From NCBI RefSeq assembly GCF_000364445.2, contig NZ_CP043538.1:1433612-1497611 (forward strand): DNA of 64,000 nucleotides, given 5' to 3'. This document shows, piece by piece, positions 18,792 through 28,576 of this stretch; the first letter of the stretch is position 1, and each line of letters starts with the position of its first letter. Both the position numbers and the translations under genes were made by a program. The notes below the pieces were generated by a model that saw only the letters and a program-made list of their open reading frames with translations, made no database searches and was not told the DNA's origin. Source of the DNA: Methylobacterium mesophilicum SR1.6/6 (GTDB lineage Bacteria > Pseudomonadota > Alphaproteobacteria > Rhizobiales > Beijerinckiaceae).

Positions 18792-19208
18792 CTACTCGCC
18801 CGGCGTCCAGGACACGTAGTCGCCGGTCGCCGCCGGCCGCTGGCCCCAGGAGAGCTGCGAGCCCGCCGGCCGGTAGGCGTTGGCCGTGCCGGTCTGGTTC
18901 TCGACGTGCGGCTGCTGCCAGGGGTGGGCCTTGTAATCCTCCTCGCTCGGCGCGACGTCGACGTTGTGGCAGAGCCAGCCGCGCCAGCCCGGCGGCACCT
19001 TCGAGGCGTCGGCGTAGCCGTTGTAGACGACCCAGCGCCGCTCCGATCCCACCGACCGGTCGATCAGCGCGCCCTCCGCCTTGTAGTACTTGTTCCCGAG
19101 CTCGTCCTCGCCGACGAAGATGCCGCTGCGGGCGGTCTGCATCGCGAGGGAGACGGTCTGGCCGTTCCACCACGTGAAGACGCGCAGCAAAGTGTCCTTC
19201 AGCGCCAT
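18792..19208 (-). CDS. NDUFA12-like complex I accessory subunit
   Basis: 138 residues, matching the NDUFA12 (B17.2) family, a supernumerary subunit of NADH:ubiquinone oxidoreductase shared by alphaproteobacteria and mitochondria. Visible family features are FTWWNGQTVSLAMQTAR, VGEDELGNKYYKA, RRWVVYNGYADASKVPP and GWRGWLCHNVDVAPSEEDY. It is soluble and would associate with the peripheral arm. It lies upstream of the DUF2155 gene on the same strand and divergent from nrdJ. Confidence 0.93.
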   Translation of the reverse strand: MALKDTLLRVFTWWNGQTVSLAMQTARSGIFVGEDELGNKYYKAEGALIDRSVGSERRWVVYNGYADASKVPPGWRGWLCHNVDVAPSEEDYKAHPWQQPHVENQTGTANAYRPAGSQLSWGQRPAATGDYVSWTPGE

Positions 19209-19718
19209 CGCCGGTCCCGGAATCGTGTCGCGCCGCGCGGGCGCTTCCGGGCGCCGTTATGGTGACCGTCCGCGCGCAAGTCCAGCCGCCTTGCGGTTGT
19301 GTCGCTATGCGGCAACGCCCGGGCACCGATGAAGCCGGAAAACCGGTCCGGCGAAAAACCGCGTCGCGCGACGCTGTGAATTTAAAATTTTCCCGCCGCG
19401 ATTCTGAAAAGCCGGAAGGACACTTATCCGAAGGCCGGAGGATATCCACAGGCTTTTGCGAGCCGGCACAACATCTAGCGGGGAACCGAGGCGCCGAACA
19501 CCACTTGTTGACGTGAGAGCGGAGGCGGCGTTAATCTCCCGGCATCGGTCGCGCCCCGGAGTGGCGCGTTGGGCAGGGGCGACCGCTTCAAGATTCGATC
19601 GCGTATCCGACACGCGCCCGGCCCCCGGCCGCGGCCGGGTCCGCATCCCATGATCGGGCAATGACCCCGTGTCGCACGGGGCCGGGACCGTCGCGTCCCG
19701 TCGGGAGAGGTGTGTTTC
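19209..19718. other. divergent control region of NDUFA12 and nrdJ
   Basis: 510 bases with no credible gene. It holds an AT-rich patch (GAATTTAAAATTTT, about 19377-19390), a near-DnaA-box ATATCCACA (about 19443-19451) and the candidate nrdJ promoter. I looked for a cobalamin riboswitch, which a B12-dependent enzyme gene could have, and did not find a convincing B12 box. Confidence 0.5.
19508..19535 (+). promoter_or_regulatory. candidate sigma-70 promoter of nrdJ
   Basis: TTGACG (19508-19513) matches the -35 consensus at 5 of 6 bases. GTTAAT (19530-19535), 16 bases later, matches -10 at 4 of 6. It lies about 185 bp before the nrdJ ATG, leaving a long leader. Inferred by eye only. Confidence 0.35.
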
Positions 19719-22700
19719 ATGCGGTTCGAGCGTCGCTACACCACGGCCGGTCAGTCGCCCTACGCCGGCATCCCCTTCCGCAAGGCGTTGAGCGAGATCC
19801 GCAATCCTGACGGGTCGGTGGTCTTCCGTCTCGACGGCATCGATGTCCCGGAGAGCTGGAGCCAGGTGGCGAGCGACGTGCTCGCCCAGAAGTACTTCCG
19901 CAAGGCGGGCGTCCCGGCGCGGCTGCGCAAGGTCGAGGAGAACGCGGTCCCGTCGTTCCTGTGGCGCTCGGTTCCGGACGACGCGGCCCTGGCCGAGCTC
20001 CCCGAGGACGAGCGCTTCGTCTCCGAATCCTCCGCCACGCAGGTCTTCGACCGGCTCGCCGGCTGCTGGACCTACTGGGGCTGGAAGGGCGGCTACTTCT
20101 CCTCGGAGGAGGCGGCCTCGGCCTTCATGGACGAGCTGCGCTTCATGCTGGCCCGCCAGATGGTGGCGCCGAACTCGCCGCAATGGTTCAACACCGGCCT
20201 GCACTGGGCCTACGGCATCGATGGCCCGAGCCAGGGCCACTATTACTGCGACCCGCAGACCGGCGTGCTGACCAAGTCGGCCTCGGCCTACGAGCATCCG
20301 CAGCCGCATGCCTGCTTCATCCAGTCGGTCCAGGACGACCTCGTCAACGACGGCGGCATCATGGACCTGTGGGTGCGTGAGGCGCGCCTGTTCAAGTACG
20401 GCTCCGGCACCGGCTCGAACTTCTCGATGCTGCGCTCGGAGAATGAGAAGCTCGGCGGCGGCGGCAAGTCGTCGGGCCTGATGAGCTTCCTGAAGATCGG
20501 CGACCGGGCGGCCGGCGCGATCAAGTCGGGCGGCACCACGCGGCGCGCCGCCAAGATGGTGATCGTCGACATCGACCACCCGGATATCGAGGCCTTCATC
20601 GACTGGAAGGTGAAGGAGGAGCAGAAGGTCGCCGCCCTGGTGACCGGCTCGAAGGTCGTCTCCAAGCACCTGACCCTGGTTATGAAGGCCTGCACGCAGT
20701 GCGAGGCCGAGGGCGATGCCTGCTTCGATCCGGAGCGCAACCCGGCCCTCAAGCGCGAGATCAGGGCCGCCCGCCGCGCCTCCGTGCCGGATTCCTACAT
20801 CAAGCGCGTGGTGCAGTTCGCCCGTCAGGGCTTCACCAAGATCGAGTTCCCCGTCTACGACACCGACTGGGATTCGGAGGCCTACCTCACGGTCGCCGGT
20901 CAGAACTCCAACAACTCGGTCTCGCTGACCGACGATTTCCTGCGCGCCGTCGAGGCGGATGCCGACTGGCAGCTGACCGCCCGCACCTCCGGCAAGGTCA
21001 CCAAGACCCTGAAGGCCCGCGACCTGTGGGAGCGGATCGGCGAGGCCGCCTGGGCCTCGGCGGATCCGGGCCTGCACTTCAACACCACGATGAACGACTG
21101 GCACACCTGTCCGGCGGGCGGGCGGATCCGGGCCTCGAACCCGTGCTCCGAGTACATGTTCCTCGACGACACGGCCTGCAATCTCGCCTCGGCGAACCTG
21201 CTGACGATGTACGACCGGGACACCAAGCGCTTCGACGTGGAGGCGTTCGAGCACCTCAACCGTCTCTGGACGGTGGTGCTCGAGATCTCCGTGATGATGG
21301 CGCAGTTCCCGTCGAAGGAGATCGCGGAGCTCTCCTACCGCTACCGGACGCTCGGCCTCGGCTACGCCAATATCGGCGGCCTGCTGATGACCATGGGCCT
21401 GCCCTACGATTCCGACGCGGGCCGGGCCCTGGCCGGCGCCCTCACGGCGATCATGACCGGTGTGGCCTACGCCACCTCGGCCGAGATGGCGGCGGAACTC
21501 GGCACCTTCCCGGCCTATGACGAGAACGCCGACGCGATGCTGCGGGTCATCCGCAACCATCGCCGGGCCGCTCATGGCGAGGCCGAGGGCTACGAGTTCC
21601 TGAACGTCGCGCCGGTCGCCCTCGACCACGCCAACATCCCGCAGGCCGATCTGGGCGACCACGCTCGGGCCGCCTGGGACCGGGCGCTCAAGCTCGGCGA
21701 GGAGCACGGCTACCGCAACGCCCAGGCCACCGTGATCGCGCCCACCGGCACGATCGGCCTCGTGATGGATTGCGACACCACCGGCATCGAGCCCGATTTC
21801 GCCCTGGTGAAGTTCAAGAAGCTCGCCGGCGGCGGCTACTTCAAGATCATCAACCAGGCCGCTCCGGACGCCCTCCGGGCGCTCGGTTACCGCGAATCCG
21901 AGATCGCCGAGATCGAGGCCTACGCGGTGGGCCACGGCTCGATGGGCCAGGCGCCGGCTATCAACCCGACGACGCTGCGCGCCAAGGGCTTTTCGGACGA
22001 GAAGATCGCGGCCGTCGAGAAGGGCCTGAAGTCGGCCTTCGACATCAAGTTCGTGTTCAACCGCTGGACGCTCGGCGACGACTTCCTGACCCAGACCCTC
22101 AAGGTCCCGGCCGAGAAGCTCGCGGACCCGACCTTCGAGCTGCTGCCCTTCCTCGGCTTCTCCAAGAAGGAGATCGAGGCCGCCAACACCCATATCTGCG
22201 GGGCGATGACGCTCGAGGGGGCGCCGGGCCTCAAGCTCGAGCATTACCCGGTCTTCGACTGCGCCAACCCGTGCGGCCGGATCGGCAAGCGCTACCTGTC
22301 GGTCGAGAGCCACATCCGCATGATGGCGGCGGCGCAGCCCTTCATCTCGGGGGCGATCTCCAAGACCATCAACATGCCGAACGACGCCACGGTCGAGGAT
22401 TGCAAGGCCGCCTACCTGATGTCCTGGCGTCTCGCCCTCAAGGCGAATGCCCTCTACCGCGACGGCTCGAAGCTGTCGCAGCCGCTCAACGCCGCGCTGA
22501 TCTCCGATGAGGAGGACGAGGCCGATGAGGGGATCGAGGCGCTGATCCAGGCGCCGGCCGCCGCCAAGGCCGCCGCCGCCGCGGAGAAGATCGTCGAGCG
22601 CGTGATCGAGCGCGTCGAGCGGATCCGCTCCCGGGAGAAGCTGCCGGCCCGCCGGAAGGGCTACACCCAGAAGGCGGTGGTGGGCGGCCACAAGGTCTAC

Positions 22701-23450
22701 CTGCGCACCGGCGAGTACGACGACGGCCGCCTCGGCGAGATCTTCATCGACATGCACAAGGAGGGCGCGACCTTCCGGAGCCTGATGAACAACTTCGCCA
22801 TCGCGATCTCGCTCGGCCTCCAATACGGCGTGCCGCTGGAGGAGTACGTGGAGGCTTTCACCTTCACGCGGTTCGAGCCGGCCGGCTTCGTGCAGGGTAA
22901 CGACGCGATCAAGAACGCGACCTCGCTCCTCGACTACGTGTTCCGGGAGCTGGCGGTCTCGTATCTCGGCCGCGCCGACCTCGCCCATGTCAGCCCCGCC
23001 GAGATCGGCGGCACGGTGATCGGCGGCGGAGAGAGCGGCGACACGACCCGCGAGGGTCCGAAGCCGGCCCCGGCCTCCTCGATCGTGTCGCGCGGTCTGC
23101 TGCGCGGCTCGGCCGACCGGCTGACCCTGATCCAGGGCGGCCCGGCCGGCGCCAGCCTCGGCGTGGGCGCGGCGAGCGCAGGACAGTCGGCCCCGGCCGG
23201 CGGCACCGTCCACGCGATCCGCGGCAGCGCGGCGTTGAAGGCCGAGCCAGCGGCGGCCGGTCAGGCCGAGACGATCGCCGACACCCTCCCCTTCGCCAAA
23301 GCGGAGCGGAGCGTCGCCGACCGCCGCGCCGAGGCGAAGATGAAGGGCTACGTCGGCGAGGCCTGCCCGGAATGCGCCAACTTCACGCTGGTCCGTAACG
23401 GCACCTGCCTGAAGTGCGACACATGCGGGAGCACCACCGGCTGCTCGTGA
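19719..23450 (+). CDS. nrdJ: vitamin B12-dependent (class II) ribonucleoside-diphosphate reductase
   Basis: 1243 residues from ATG 19719 (GGGAGAGG about 8 bases upstream; a GTG at 19710 adds three residues). It makes deoxyribonucleotides using adenosylcobalamin as radical generator, so it works with or without oxygen. Landmarks are [49 protein letters not shown] (active site), [26 protein letters not shown] and the C-terminal [27 protein letters not shown]. The last is a cysteine-rich tail typical of the long NrdJ form. No class I nrdAB lies in the window, and this may be the main reductase of the cell. Confidence 0.97.
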   Translation: MRFERRYTTAGQSPYAGIPFRKALSEIRNPDGSVVFRLDGIDVPESWSQVASDVLAQKYFRKAGVPARLRKVEENAVPSFLWRSVPDDAALAELPEDERFVSESSATQVFDRLAGCWTYWGWKGGYFSSEEAASAFMDELRFMLARQMVAPNSPQWFNTGLHWAYGIDGPSQGHYYCDPQTGVLTKSASAYEHPQPHACFIQSVQDDLVNDGGIMDLWVREARLFKYGSGTGSNFSMLRSENEKLGGGGKSSGLMSFLKIGDRAAGAIKSGGTTRRAAKMVIVDIDHPDIEAFIDWKVKEEQKVAALVTGSKVVSKHLTLVMKACTQCEAEGDACFDPERNPALKREIRAARRASVPDSYIKRVVQFARQGFTKIEFPVYDTDWDSEAYLTVAGQNSNNSVSLTDDFLRAVEADADWQLTARTSGKVTKTLKARDLWERIGEAAWASADPGLHFNTTMNDWHTCPAGGRIRASNPCSEYMFLDDTACNLASANLLTMYDRDTKRFDVEAFEHLNRLWTVVLEISVMMAQFPSKEIAELSYRYRTLGLGYANIGGLLMTMGLPYDSDAGRALAGALTAIMTGVAYATSAEMAAELGTFPAYDENADAMLRVIRNHRRAAHGEAEGYEFLNVAPVALDHANIPQADLGDHARAAWDRALKLGEEHGYRNAQATVIAPTGTIGLVMDCDTTGIEPDFALVKFKKLAGGGYFKIINQAAPDALRALGYRESEIAEIEAYAVGHGSMGQAPAINPTTLRAKGFSDEKIAAVEKGLKSAFDIKFVFNRWTLGDDFLTQTLKVPAEKLADPTFELLPFLGFSKKEIEAANTHICGAMTLEGAPGLKLEHYPVFDCANPCGRIGKRYLSVESHIRMMAAAQPFISGAISKTINMPNDATVEDCKAAYLMSWRLALKANALYRDGSKLSQPLNAALISDEEDEADEGIEALIQAPAAAKAAAAAEKIVERVIERVERIRSREKLPARRKGYTQKAVVGGHKVYLRTGEYDDGRLGEIFIDMHKEGATFRSLMNNFAIAISLGLQYGVPLEEYVEAFTFTRFEPAGFVQGNDAIKNATSLLDYVFRELAVSYLGRADLAHVSPAEIGGTVIGGGESGDTTREGPKPAPASSIVSRGLLRGSADRLTLIQGGPAGASLGVGAASAGQSAPAGGTVHAIRGSAALKAEPAAAGQAETIADTLPFAKAERSVADRRAEAKMKGYVGEACPECANFTLVRNGTCLKCDTCGSTTGCS

Positions 23451-23623
23451 CACGCTCGGGAGCAAGCGGGACGGAGAGGTAGGATCAGCCTCTGTCGGAG
23501 GGGGTGGGAGCTTCGCCAGTGGAGCGTCGACCCGAAGCCCCCTCCCTTACCCCACCTTGCGCGAGGGCGACGCGAACCGGATTGCGTGCGCCCTCGCTCG
23601 TAGACAGCAGCGGCAGCGATCAT

Positions 23624-23659
23624 GGACGTTGAGCGGGCCGGCCGGCCCGCTCAACGTCC
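23624..23659. repeat. perfect 36-bp palindrome
   Basis: Left arm GGACGTTGAGCGGGCCGG, right arm its exact reverse complement, with no loop. In RNA it would form an 18-bp stem. There is no T run, so it is not a standard terminator. Possible roles are an operator, a recombination or inverted-insertion junction, or an assembly hairpin artefact. Confidence 0.8.
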
Positions 23660-23831
23660 TTCGAGGAACAAAGCACGAACATCTCGGCGTCCGGGCGGCG
23701 CCGCGATCCAGGCGGCGTCGTGCTTGGCGCGAGACGGACAGCCCGAAGGCGGATCGTCCCATACGCCTCGGCGGCCTGCCCTCGGCCCACCTCCATGTGC
23801 GCAACCTCACCCGCCCGGACCACGGACGGCC

Positions 23832-23883
23832 TTGACCACTTTCATGACGGTCATCATGTTCATTTCACATGATGACCGTCATG
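23832..23883 (+). promoter_or_regulatory. double-palindrome operator and promoter of the SDR gene
   Basis: CATGACGGTCATCATG (23843-23858) and CATGATGACCGTCATG (23868-23883) are perfect reverse complements, separated by 9 bases. Each contains its own 11-bp dyad, ATGACnGTCAT. A -35-like TTGACC (23832-23837) sits 17 bases before CATGTT (23855-23860), so the first dyad lies between the promoter elements. This looks like a two-dimer repressor site. The HxlR gene 0.9 kb downstream is the nearest candidate regulator (inference). Confidence 0.6.
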
Positions 23884-23906
23884 TTAAGCAGATGGGACCC
23901 CCGACC

Positions 23907-24695
23907 ATGAGCGACACCTCAACCGTCCTAATCACCGGCGCCTCCTCGGGCATCGGCGCCACCTATGCCGACCGCTTCGCCCGCCGCGGCCACGATCTCG
24001 TCCTCGTCGCCCGGGATGCCGCACGGCTCACGGCCCTGGCGGAGCGGCTGCGCGCCGAGACAGGTGTCGCGCTCGACGTGCTACCCGCCGATCTCACGGC
24101 CGAGGCCGATCTCCTGCGGATCGAGGCACGGCTCCGGGAGGATGCGCGCATCGGCGTGCTGGTGAACAATGCCGGCGCGGCCGGGCACGGGAGCTTCCTC
24201 GATCAGGATCCGGCCGCGGCCGCCGCGCTGGTCGCCCTCAACGTCACCGCGCCGACGCGGCTCGCCAGCGCCGTCGCGCCGCGCTTCGCGCAGGCGGGGT
24301 CGGGCGTCATCGTGAATATCGGCTCGGTCGTCGGCCTCGCCCCCGAGTTCGGCATGGCCGTGTACGGGGCGACCAAGTCGTACATGCTGTTCCTGAGCCA
24401 GGGGCTCCAGCGCGAGCTGGGTCCGAAGGGCGTCTACGTCCAGGCCGTCCTTCCGGCGGCGACGCGCACCGAGATCTGGGAGCGGTCCGGCCGCGACGTG
24501 AACACGCTCCAAGGCGTGATGGAGGTCGGGGACCTCGTGGATGCGGCGCTCCAGGGCTTCGACCGCCGGGAGGACGTGACGATCCCGCCCCTGCCGGATG
24601 CCGGCCAATGGTCGGCCTTCGAAGCCGCGCGGATCGCGATGGTCCCGAACTTCGCGCAGTCCCACGCCGCGGAGCGTTACCGCGCCTCGGCGTGA
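23907..24695 (+). CDS. short-chain dehydrogenase/reductase (SDR)
   Basis: 262 residues from ATG 23907 (an in-frame ATG at 23892 is possible). It is a classical SDR with the NAD(P) motif TGASSGIGATYADRFARRG, VNNAGAAGHG, catalytic Ser in NIGSVVGLAPEFG, and YGATK (Tyr-Lys pair). The ARD after the second strand suggests NADP(H). It resembles the DltE/YqjQ-like SDR group of unknown substrate. The gene sits behind a strongly symmetric operator and 76 bp before the hxlR gene, so it is likely part of the same response. Confidence 0.88.
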   Translation: MSDTSTVLITGASSGIGATYADRFARRGHDLVLVARDAARLTALAERLRAETGVALDVLPADLTAEADLLRIEARLREDARIGVLVNNAGAAGHGSFLDQDPAAAAALVALNVTAPTRLASAVAPRFAQAGSGVIVNIGSVVGLAPEFGMAVYGATKSYMLFLSQGLQRELGPKGVYVQAVLPAATRTEIWERSGRDVNTLQGVMEVGDLVDAALQGFDRREDVTIPPLPDAGQWSAFEAARIAMVPNFAQSHAAERYRASA

Positions 24696-24771
24696 GGCGT
24701 GACTGGGGGTGTGCGGGCCGGGTCGCGCCGAGTCACTTGCATCATGAAAGTTAGTCGGCGATCATGGCTTC

Positions 24772-25257
24772 ATGCAGCGCACACCCTTCGACCAGATGCC
24801 CTGTCCCGTCGCCCGGTCCCTGGACCGGGTGGGCGAGTGGTGGAGCATCCTCATCCTGCGGGACGCCTTCTACGGACTGACCCGGTTCGACCAGTTCGAA
24901 CAGAGTCTGGGGATCGCCCCGAACATGCTGACCCGCCGGCTCAAGGCGCTGTGCGAGGCCGGGCTCATGGAGCGGCGGCCCTATCAGGAGCGGCCGCCGC
25001 GGTACGAATACGTCCTCACCGACAAGGGGCGGGATTTCCGGCCGGTGCTCTGGACCCTGTTCGCCTGGGGCAACCGCCACCTCGCCCCCGAGGGGGAGAG
25101 CGTGATCCTGACCGATCCGGCCACCGGCCAGCCCGTCGATCCGGTCGTGGTGGACCGGCGGACGGGCCGTTCCCTGGAGGAGGGAGTCCGCGTCGCCGCG
25201 GGGCCGGCCGCCAGCGACAGGCTCCGGCGCCGCTTCGAGCGCCCCACCACGATCTGA
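24772..25257 (+). CDS. HxlR-family winged-helix transcriptional regulator
   Basis: 161 residues. The MarR/HxlR-like DNA-binding domain occupies about residues 8-105: CPVARSLDRVGEWWSILILRDAFYG, RFDQFEQSLGIAPNMLTRRLKALCEAGLM (recognition helix) and the wing RPPRYEYVLTDKG. Cys11 is the conserved N-terminal cysteine that in some HxlR proteins senses reactive electrophiles. The C-terminal 50 residues are unassigned. It starts a five-gene same-strand operon with efflux genes and probably represses it and the SDR gene. Confidence 0.88.
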   Translation: MQRTPFDQMPCPVARSLDRVGEWWSILILRDAFYGLTRFDQFEQSLGIAPNMLTRRLKALCEAGLMERRPYQERPPRYEYVLTDKGRDFRPVLWTLFAWGNRHLAPEGESVILTDPATGQPVDPVVVDRRTGRSLEEGVRVAAGPAASDRLRRRFERPTTI

Positions 25258-25273
25258 CGCCGGGAGGCATGGG

Positions 25274-26437
25274 ATGGGCGAGGCCGCGACAATCGATGCG
25301 TTCGCGAAGGACGACGGCGAAGAGCGCCGCGCAACTTCGAAGCGGCGCCTGTCGCGCAAGCGCGCGGCGTTCAGCGGGATCGCTCTCCTGGCGCTCACCG
25401 GAGCCGGGCTCTACGGGCGCTTCTGGTGGGAGGACGGCCGGTTCATCGAGAGCACCGACGACGCCTATGTCGGCGGCGACGTCACGGTGATCGCCCCCCG
25501 CGTCGCGGGCGTCGTCTCCGAGGTCCTGGTGCGCGACAACCAGCGCGTCCGCGCCGGAGACGTCCTCATCCGCCTCGACGACCGGGATTACCGTGCCGCC
25601 CTGGCCAGGGCGGAGGCGGCGGTGGCGGGGCAGGACGCCACGCTCCTCAACCTCGCGGCCACGCGGCGCCTGCAGGAGGCGGTCATCGCGCAAAGCCGCG
25701 CCGACCTGACCGGTGTCGAGGCCGAGGCCGCCCGCACCCGGTTCGACGTCGACCGCTACCGTCAGCTCGCGGCGAAGAGCTACGCCTCGGAGCAGCGCTT
25801 CCAGCAGGCGGACGCCGACGACAAGAAGGCCGCCGCCGCGGTCGCCAGGGCCCGGGCCGGCCTCGATGCCGCCGAGCGGCGGATCGCCGTCATCGACACG
25901 CAGTGCCGGCAGGCGGAGGCCGCCCGGGCGCAGGCCGTGGCCGAGCGCGACATCGCCCGGCTCAACCTTGGCTACACGGAGATCCGCGCGCCGGCCGACG
26001 GCGTGGTTGGCAACCGCAGCGCCCGCACGGGCTCCTACGCCACGCCCGGCGCCGGGTTCGTCGCCCTCGTGCCGGCGGACGGCCTCTGGGTCGACGCGAA
26101 CTTCAAGGAGAGCCAGCTCGCGCGGATGCGTCCGGGTCAGAGCGTCGGCATCGTGGCCGACATCCTGCCCGGCGAGATCTTCGCCGGACATGTCGAGAGC
26201 CTCGCCCCGGCGACCGGCGCGCAGTTCAGCGTGCTGCCCGCGGAGAACGCCACCGGCAACTTCACCAAGATCGTCCAGCGGGTGCCCGTCCGCATCCGCC
26301 TCGACGGCGATGGCGGACGACTCGGGCGCCTGCGCCCGGGCCTGTCGGTGACGGCCTCGGTCGATCGCCGGGGCGGCGCGCCGGAGGCTGACGCGCCCGC
26401 GCCCGGCGGGCTCGTCGTCGGGGCGCTGACCCGGTGA
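25274..26437 (+). CDS. emrA: HlyD/EmrA-family multidrug efflux adaptor
   Basis: 387 residues. GGAGG precedes the ATG. It has a cytoplasmic N-terminus, one membrane helix (about 37-57, SGIALLALTGAGLYGRFWW), then the EmrA signature STDDAYVGGDVTVIAPRVAG. RVRAGDVLIRLDDRDY (lipoyl) and a long coiled coil follow, then NLGYTEIRAPADGVVGNRSARTGSYATPG and a beta-barrel. It would pair with the DHA2 pump whose GTG start overlaps its stop by 4 bases (GTGA). The tripartite outer-membrane component is not encoded here. Confidence 0.9.
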   Translation: MGEAATIDAFAKDDGEERRATSKRRLSRKRAAFSGIALLALTGAGLYGRFWWEDGRFIESTDDAYVGGDVTVIAPRVAGVVSEVLVRDNQRVRAGDVLIRLDDRDYRAALARAEAAVAGQDATLLNLAATRRLQEAVIAQSRADLTGVEAEAARTRFDVDRYRQLAAKSYASEQRFQQADADDKKAAAAVARARAGLDAAERRIAVIDTQCRQAEAARAQAVAERDIARLNLGYTEIRAPADGVVGNRSARTGSYATPGAGFVALVPADGLWVDANFKESQLARMRPGQSVGIVADILPGEIFAGHVESLAPATGAQFSVLPAENATGNFTKIVQRVPVRIRLDGDGGRLGRLRPGLSVTASVDRRGGAPEADAPAPGGLVVGALTR

Positions 26438-28005
26438 GCGCCGCCGGCCCCACGCCGCTGAGCGAGGCGCAGAAGGTCTTCGCCTTCGCGGTGATGTGCG
26501 TCGGCTTCTTCATCGCGCTCCTCGACATCCAGATCGTCTCGGCCTCCCTGAAGGAGATCGGCGGCGGGCTCTCGGCGAGCCCCGACGAGGTCGCCTGGGT
26601 GCAGACCAGCTACCTGATCGCCGAGATCATCGTGATCCCGCTGTCGGGCTTCCTCGCCCGGGTGATGTCGACCCGCTGGCTGTTCTGCGCCTCGGCCGCC
26701 GGCTTCACCGCCACCAGCCTGCTCTGCGGCTGGGCCTGGGACATCGAGAGCATGATCGTCTTCCGGGCGCTCCAGGGCTTCCTCGGCGGCTCGATGATCC
26801 CGACCGTCTTCACCACGGCCTTCGCGTTCTTCCCCGGCAGAAAGATCGTGGTGGCCGCCGCGACGATCGGGGCGCTCTCCTCCCTCGCCCCGACGCTGGG
26901 TCCGACGGTGGGCGGCTGGATCACCGACAACTATTCCTGGCACTGGCTGTTCTTCGTGAACCTCGTGCCGGGGGTCTTCGTCGCCGTCGTGGTGCCGCTG
27001 ATGGTGCGGGTGGACGAGCCGGAGCCGGCCCTCGTCAAGACCGCCGACTGGCTCGGCATCGCCCTGATGGCGCTGTTTCTCGGCTGCCTCGAATACACCC
27101 TCGAGGAAGGACCGCGCTGGAACTGGACCGAGGATTCGACCATCCGCGCGACGGCCTGGATCTCGGGACTGGCCGGGACCGGCTTCCTGTGGCGCAGCCT
27201 CACCTACGCCCACCCGATCGTCGACCTGACCGCCCTCCGGAGCCGCAACTTCGCCCTCGGCTGCCTGTTCTCCTTCGTCACCGGCATCGGCATCTTCGCC
27301 ACGATCTACCTCACACCCCTGTTCCTCGGCCGGGTGCGCGGCTTCTCGGCCCTGCAGATCGGGCTCGCGGTGTTCTCCACCGGCGTGTTCCAGGTGATGG
27401 CGATCCCGGTCTACGCGATCCTCGCCCGGCACATCGACCTGCGCTGGCTGATGATGTTCGGACTTGGTTTGTTCGGCCTGAGCATGTGGTCGTTCACGCC
27501 GATCACCCATGAATGGGGCTGGCGCGAACTGCTCTGGCCGCAGGCGCGGCGGGGCTTCGCGCAGCAATTCGCCGTCGCCCCGACGGTCACGCTGACCCTG
27601 GGCGGTCTCGCTCCGGCCAAGCTGAAGCTCGCCTCCGGGCTGTTCAACCTGATGCGCAACCTCGGCGGCGCCATCGGCATCGCGGCCTGTGCGACGATCC
27701 TCAACGACCGCACGAACCTGCACTTCCTCCGGCTCGCCGAGCATCTCAACCCGGCGAATCCGGCGATGCGCGCGAGCCTGGGGGGCCTTGAGGCGCGGAT
27801 GGCGGCCGGGCTCTCCGGCGACCCGGCCCACGGCCACGCGGCAGCGCTCAAGCAGCTCTGGTCGCTCACCTACCGGGAGGCGCAGACCATGACCTACGCC
27901 GACGCCTTCGTGGTCATCGCTGGCTGCTTCGCCCTCGCCACCCCCCTCGTGCCGCTGATGCGCAAGGTCGGACCACCCAAAGGACCCGTCGCCGATGCCC
28001 ACTGA
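26434..28005 (+). CDS. emrB: DHA2-family (14-TM) MFS multidrug transporter
   Basis: 523 residues with about 14 hydrophobic helices. It is a proton-driven drug exporter of the EmrB/QacA type. Family features are LLDIQIVSASLKEIGGGLSASPDEVAWVQTSYLIAE (shown in part: DEVAWVQTSYLIAE), GFLARVMSTRWLF, and LAPTLGPTVGGWITDNYSWHWLFFVN (motif C GPTVGGW). It is translationally coupled to the adaptor and overlaps the following thioesterase gene by 11 bases. The substrate is unknown. Confidence 0.92.
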   Translation: MSAAGPTPLSEAQKVFAFAVMCVGFFIALLDIQIVSASLKEIGGGLSASPDEVAWVQTSYLIAEIIVIPLSGFLARVMSTRWLFCASAAGFTATSLLCGWAWDIESMIVFRALQGFLGGSMIPTVFTTAFAFFPGRKIVVAAATIGALSSLAPTLGPTVGGWITDNYSWHWLFFVNLVPGVFVAVVVPLMVRVDEPEPALVKTADWLGIALMALFLGCLEYTLEEGPRWNWTEDSTIRATAWISGLAGTGFLWRSLTYAHPIVDLTALRSRNFALGCLFSFVTGIGIFATIYLTPLFLGRVRGFSALQIGLAVFSTGVFQVMAIPVYAILARHIDLRWLMMFGLGLFGLSMWSFTPITHEWGWRELLWPQARRGFAQQFAVAPTVTLTLGGLAPAKLKLASGLFNLMRNLGGAIGIAACATILNDRTNLHFLRLAEHLNPANPAMRASLGGLEARMAAGLSGDPAHGHAAALKQLWSLTYREAQTMTYADAFVVIAGCFALATPLVPLMRKVGPPKGPVADAH

Positions 28006-28576
28006 AACCGCCCGCGACCCTGCGCCGTCCCGCCGCCGCCTGGTGGAATGGTCCGACCCCGCCCTCGTGGCGAAGGCCGGCCAGGGCCTCGACGGCCTCG
28101 CCTTCCTGCGGGCGATGCTGGCGGGGGAGGTTCCACATCCGCCGCTGATCGCCTTGCTCGGGATCGATCTCGTCTCGGCCGATCCGGGACGGGTCACGAT
28201 GCGCATGGGGCCGGGCGAATATCTCTACAACCCGCTCGGCTCCGTCCACGGGGGTGCGCTCGCCTCGCTCCTCGACAGCGTGATGGGCTGCGCCGTTCAT
28301 TCGACGCTGCCCCTCGGTCGCGGCTACACCACGCTGGAGATCAAGGTGAACTACCTGCGCGCGGTCACGGCCGCGTCCGGGCCGCTTTTGGCGGTGGGAG
28401 AGATCGTCCATGCCGGGCGCCGACAGGCGGTGGCGGAGGCGAGACTCACCGACGTGACGGGCCGCCTCTGTGCAACGGCGAGCACTACCTGCCTGCTCCT
28501 CGACGCGCCGAGCCGGGGCGACACTCCGCCCCCGGCCATGGATCCGGTCCTGGCAGAGCGGACCCGAAACTCATGA
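27995..28576 (+). CDS. PaaI-type hotdog thioesterase
   Basis: 193 residues. The hotdog fold has the family signature YNPLGSVHGGALASLLDSVMGCAVHS (shown in part: VHGGALASLLDSVMGC) and YTTLEIKVNYLRAV. Asp in the LLDSVMG helix is the usual catalytic acid. It would hydrolyse an acyl-CoA thioester in the cytoplasm. It is embedded in an efflux operon, overlapping the MFS gene by 11 bases and the MATE gene by 4. It may act on an acylated or CoA-bound toxic compound handled by the pumps (inference). Confidence 0.85.
   Translation: MPTETARDPAPSRRRLVEWSDPALVAKAGQGLDGLAFLRAMLAGEVPHPPLIALLGIDLVSADPGRVTMRMGPGEYLYNPLGSVHGGALASLLDSVMGCAVHSTLPLGRGYTTLEIKVNYLRAVTAASGPLLAVGEIVHAGRRQAVAEARLTDVTGRLCATASTTCLLLDAPSRGDTPPPAMDPVLAERTRNS

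Larger units (their letters stand above)
23451..23906. other. 456-bp gap after nrdJ with large palindromes
   Basis: No credible gene. It contains an imperfect inverted repeat (GGAGGGGGTGGGAGCTTCG, 23497-23515, against CGAAGCCCCCTCCC, 23534-23547), the 36-bp perfect palindrome at 23624-23659 and the SDR operator at 23843-23883. Confidence 0.6.

Noticed and set aside
19209..19718. Possible cobalamin riboswitch before nrdJ
   Set aside because: No convincing B12-box or conserved core could be found by eye in the leader.
19305..23465. 1386-residue open frame on the minus strand opposite nrdJ
   Set aside because: It is a high-GC antisense shadow: rich in Arg, Gly, Ala and His, with no domain, while the plus strand encodes a textbook NrdJ.
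23497..23547. Rho-independent terminator for nrdJ
   Set aside because: An imperfect inverted repeat is present but the arms are interrupted and no T run follows.
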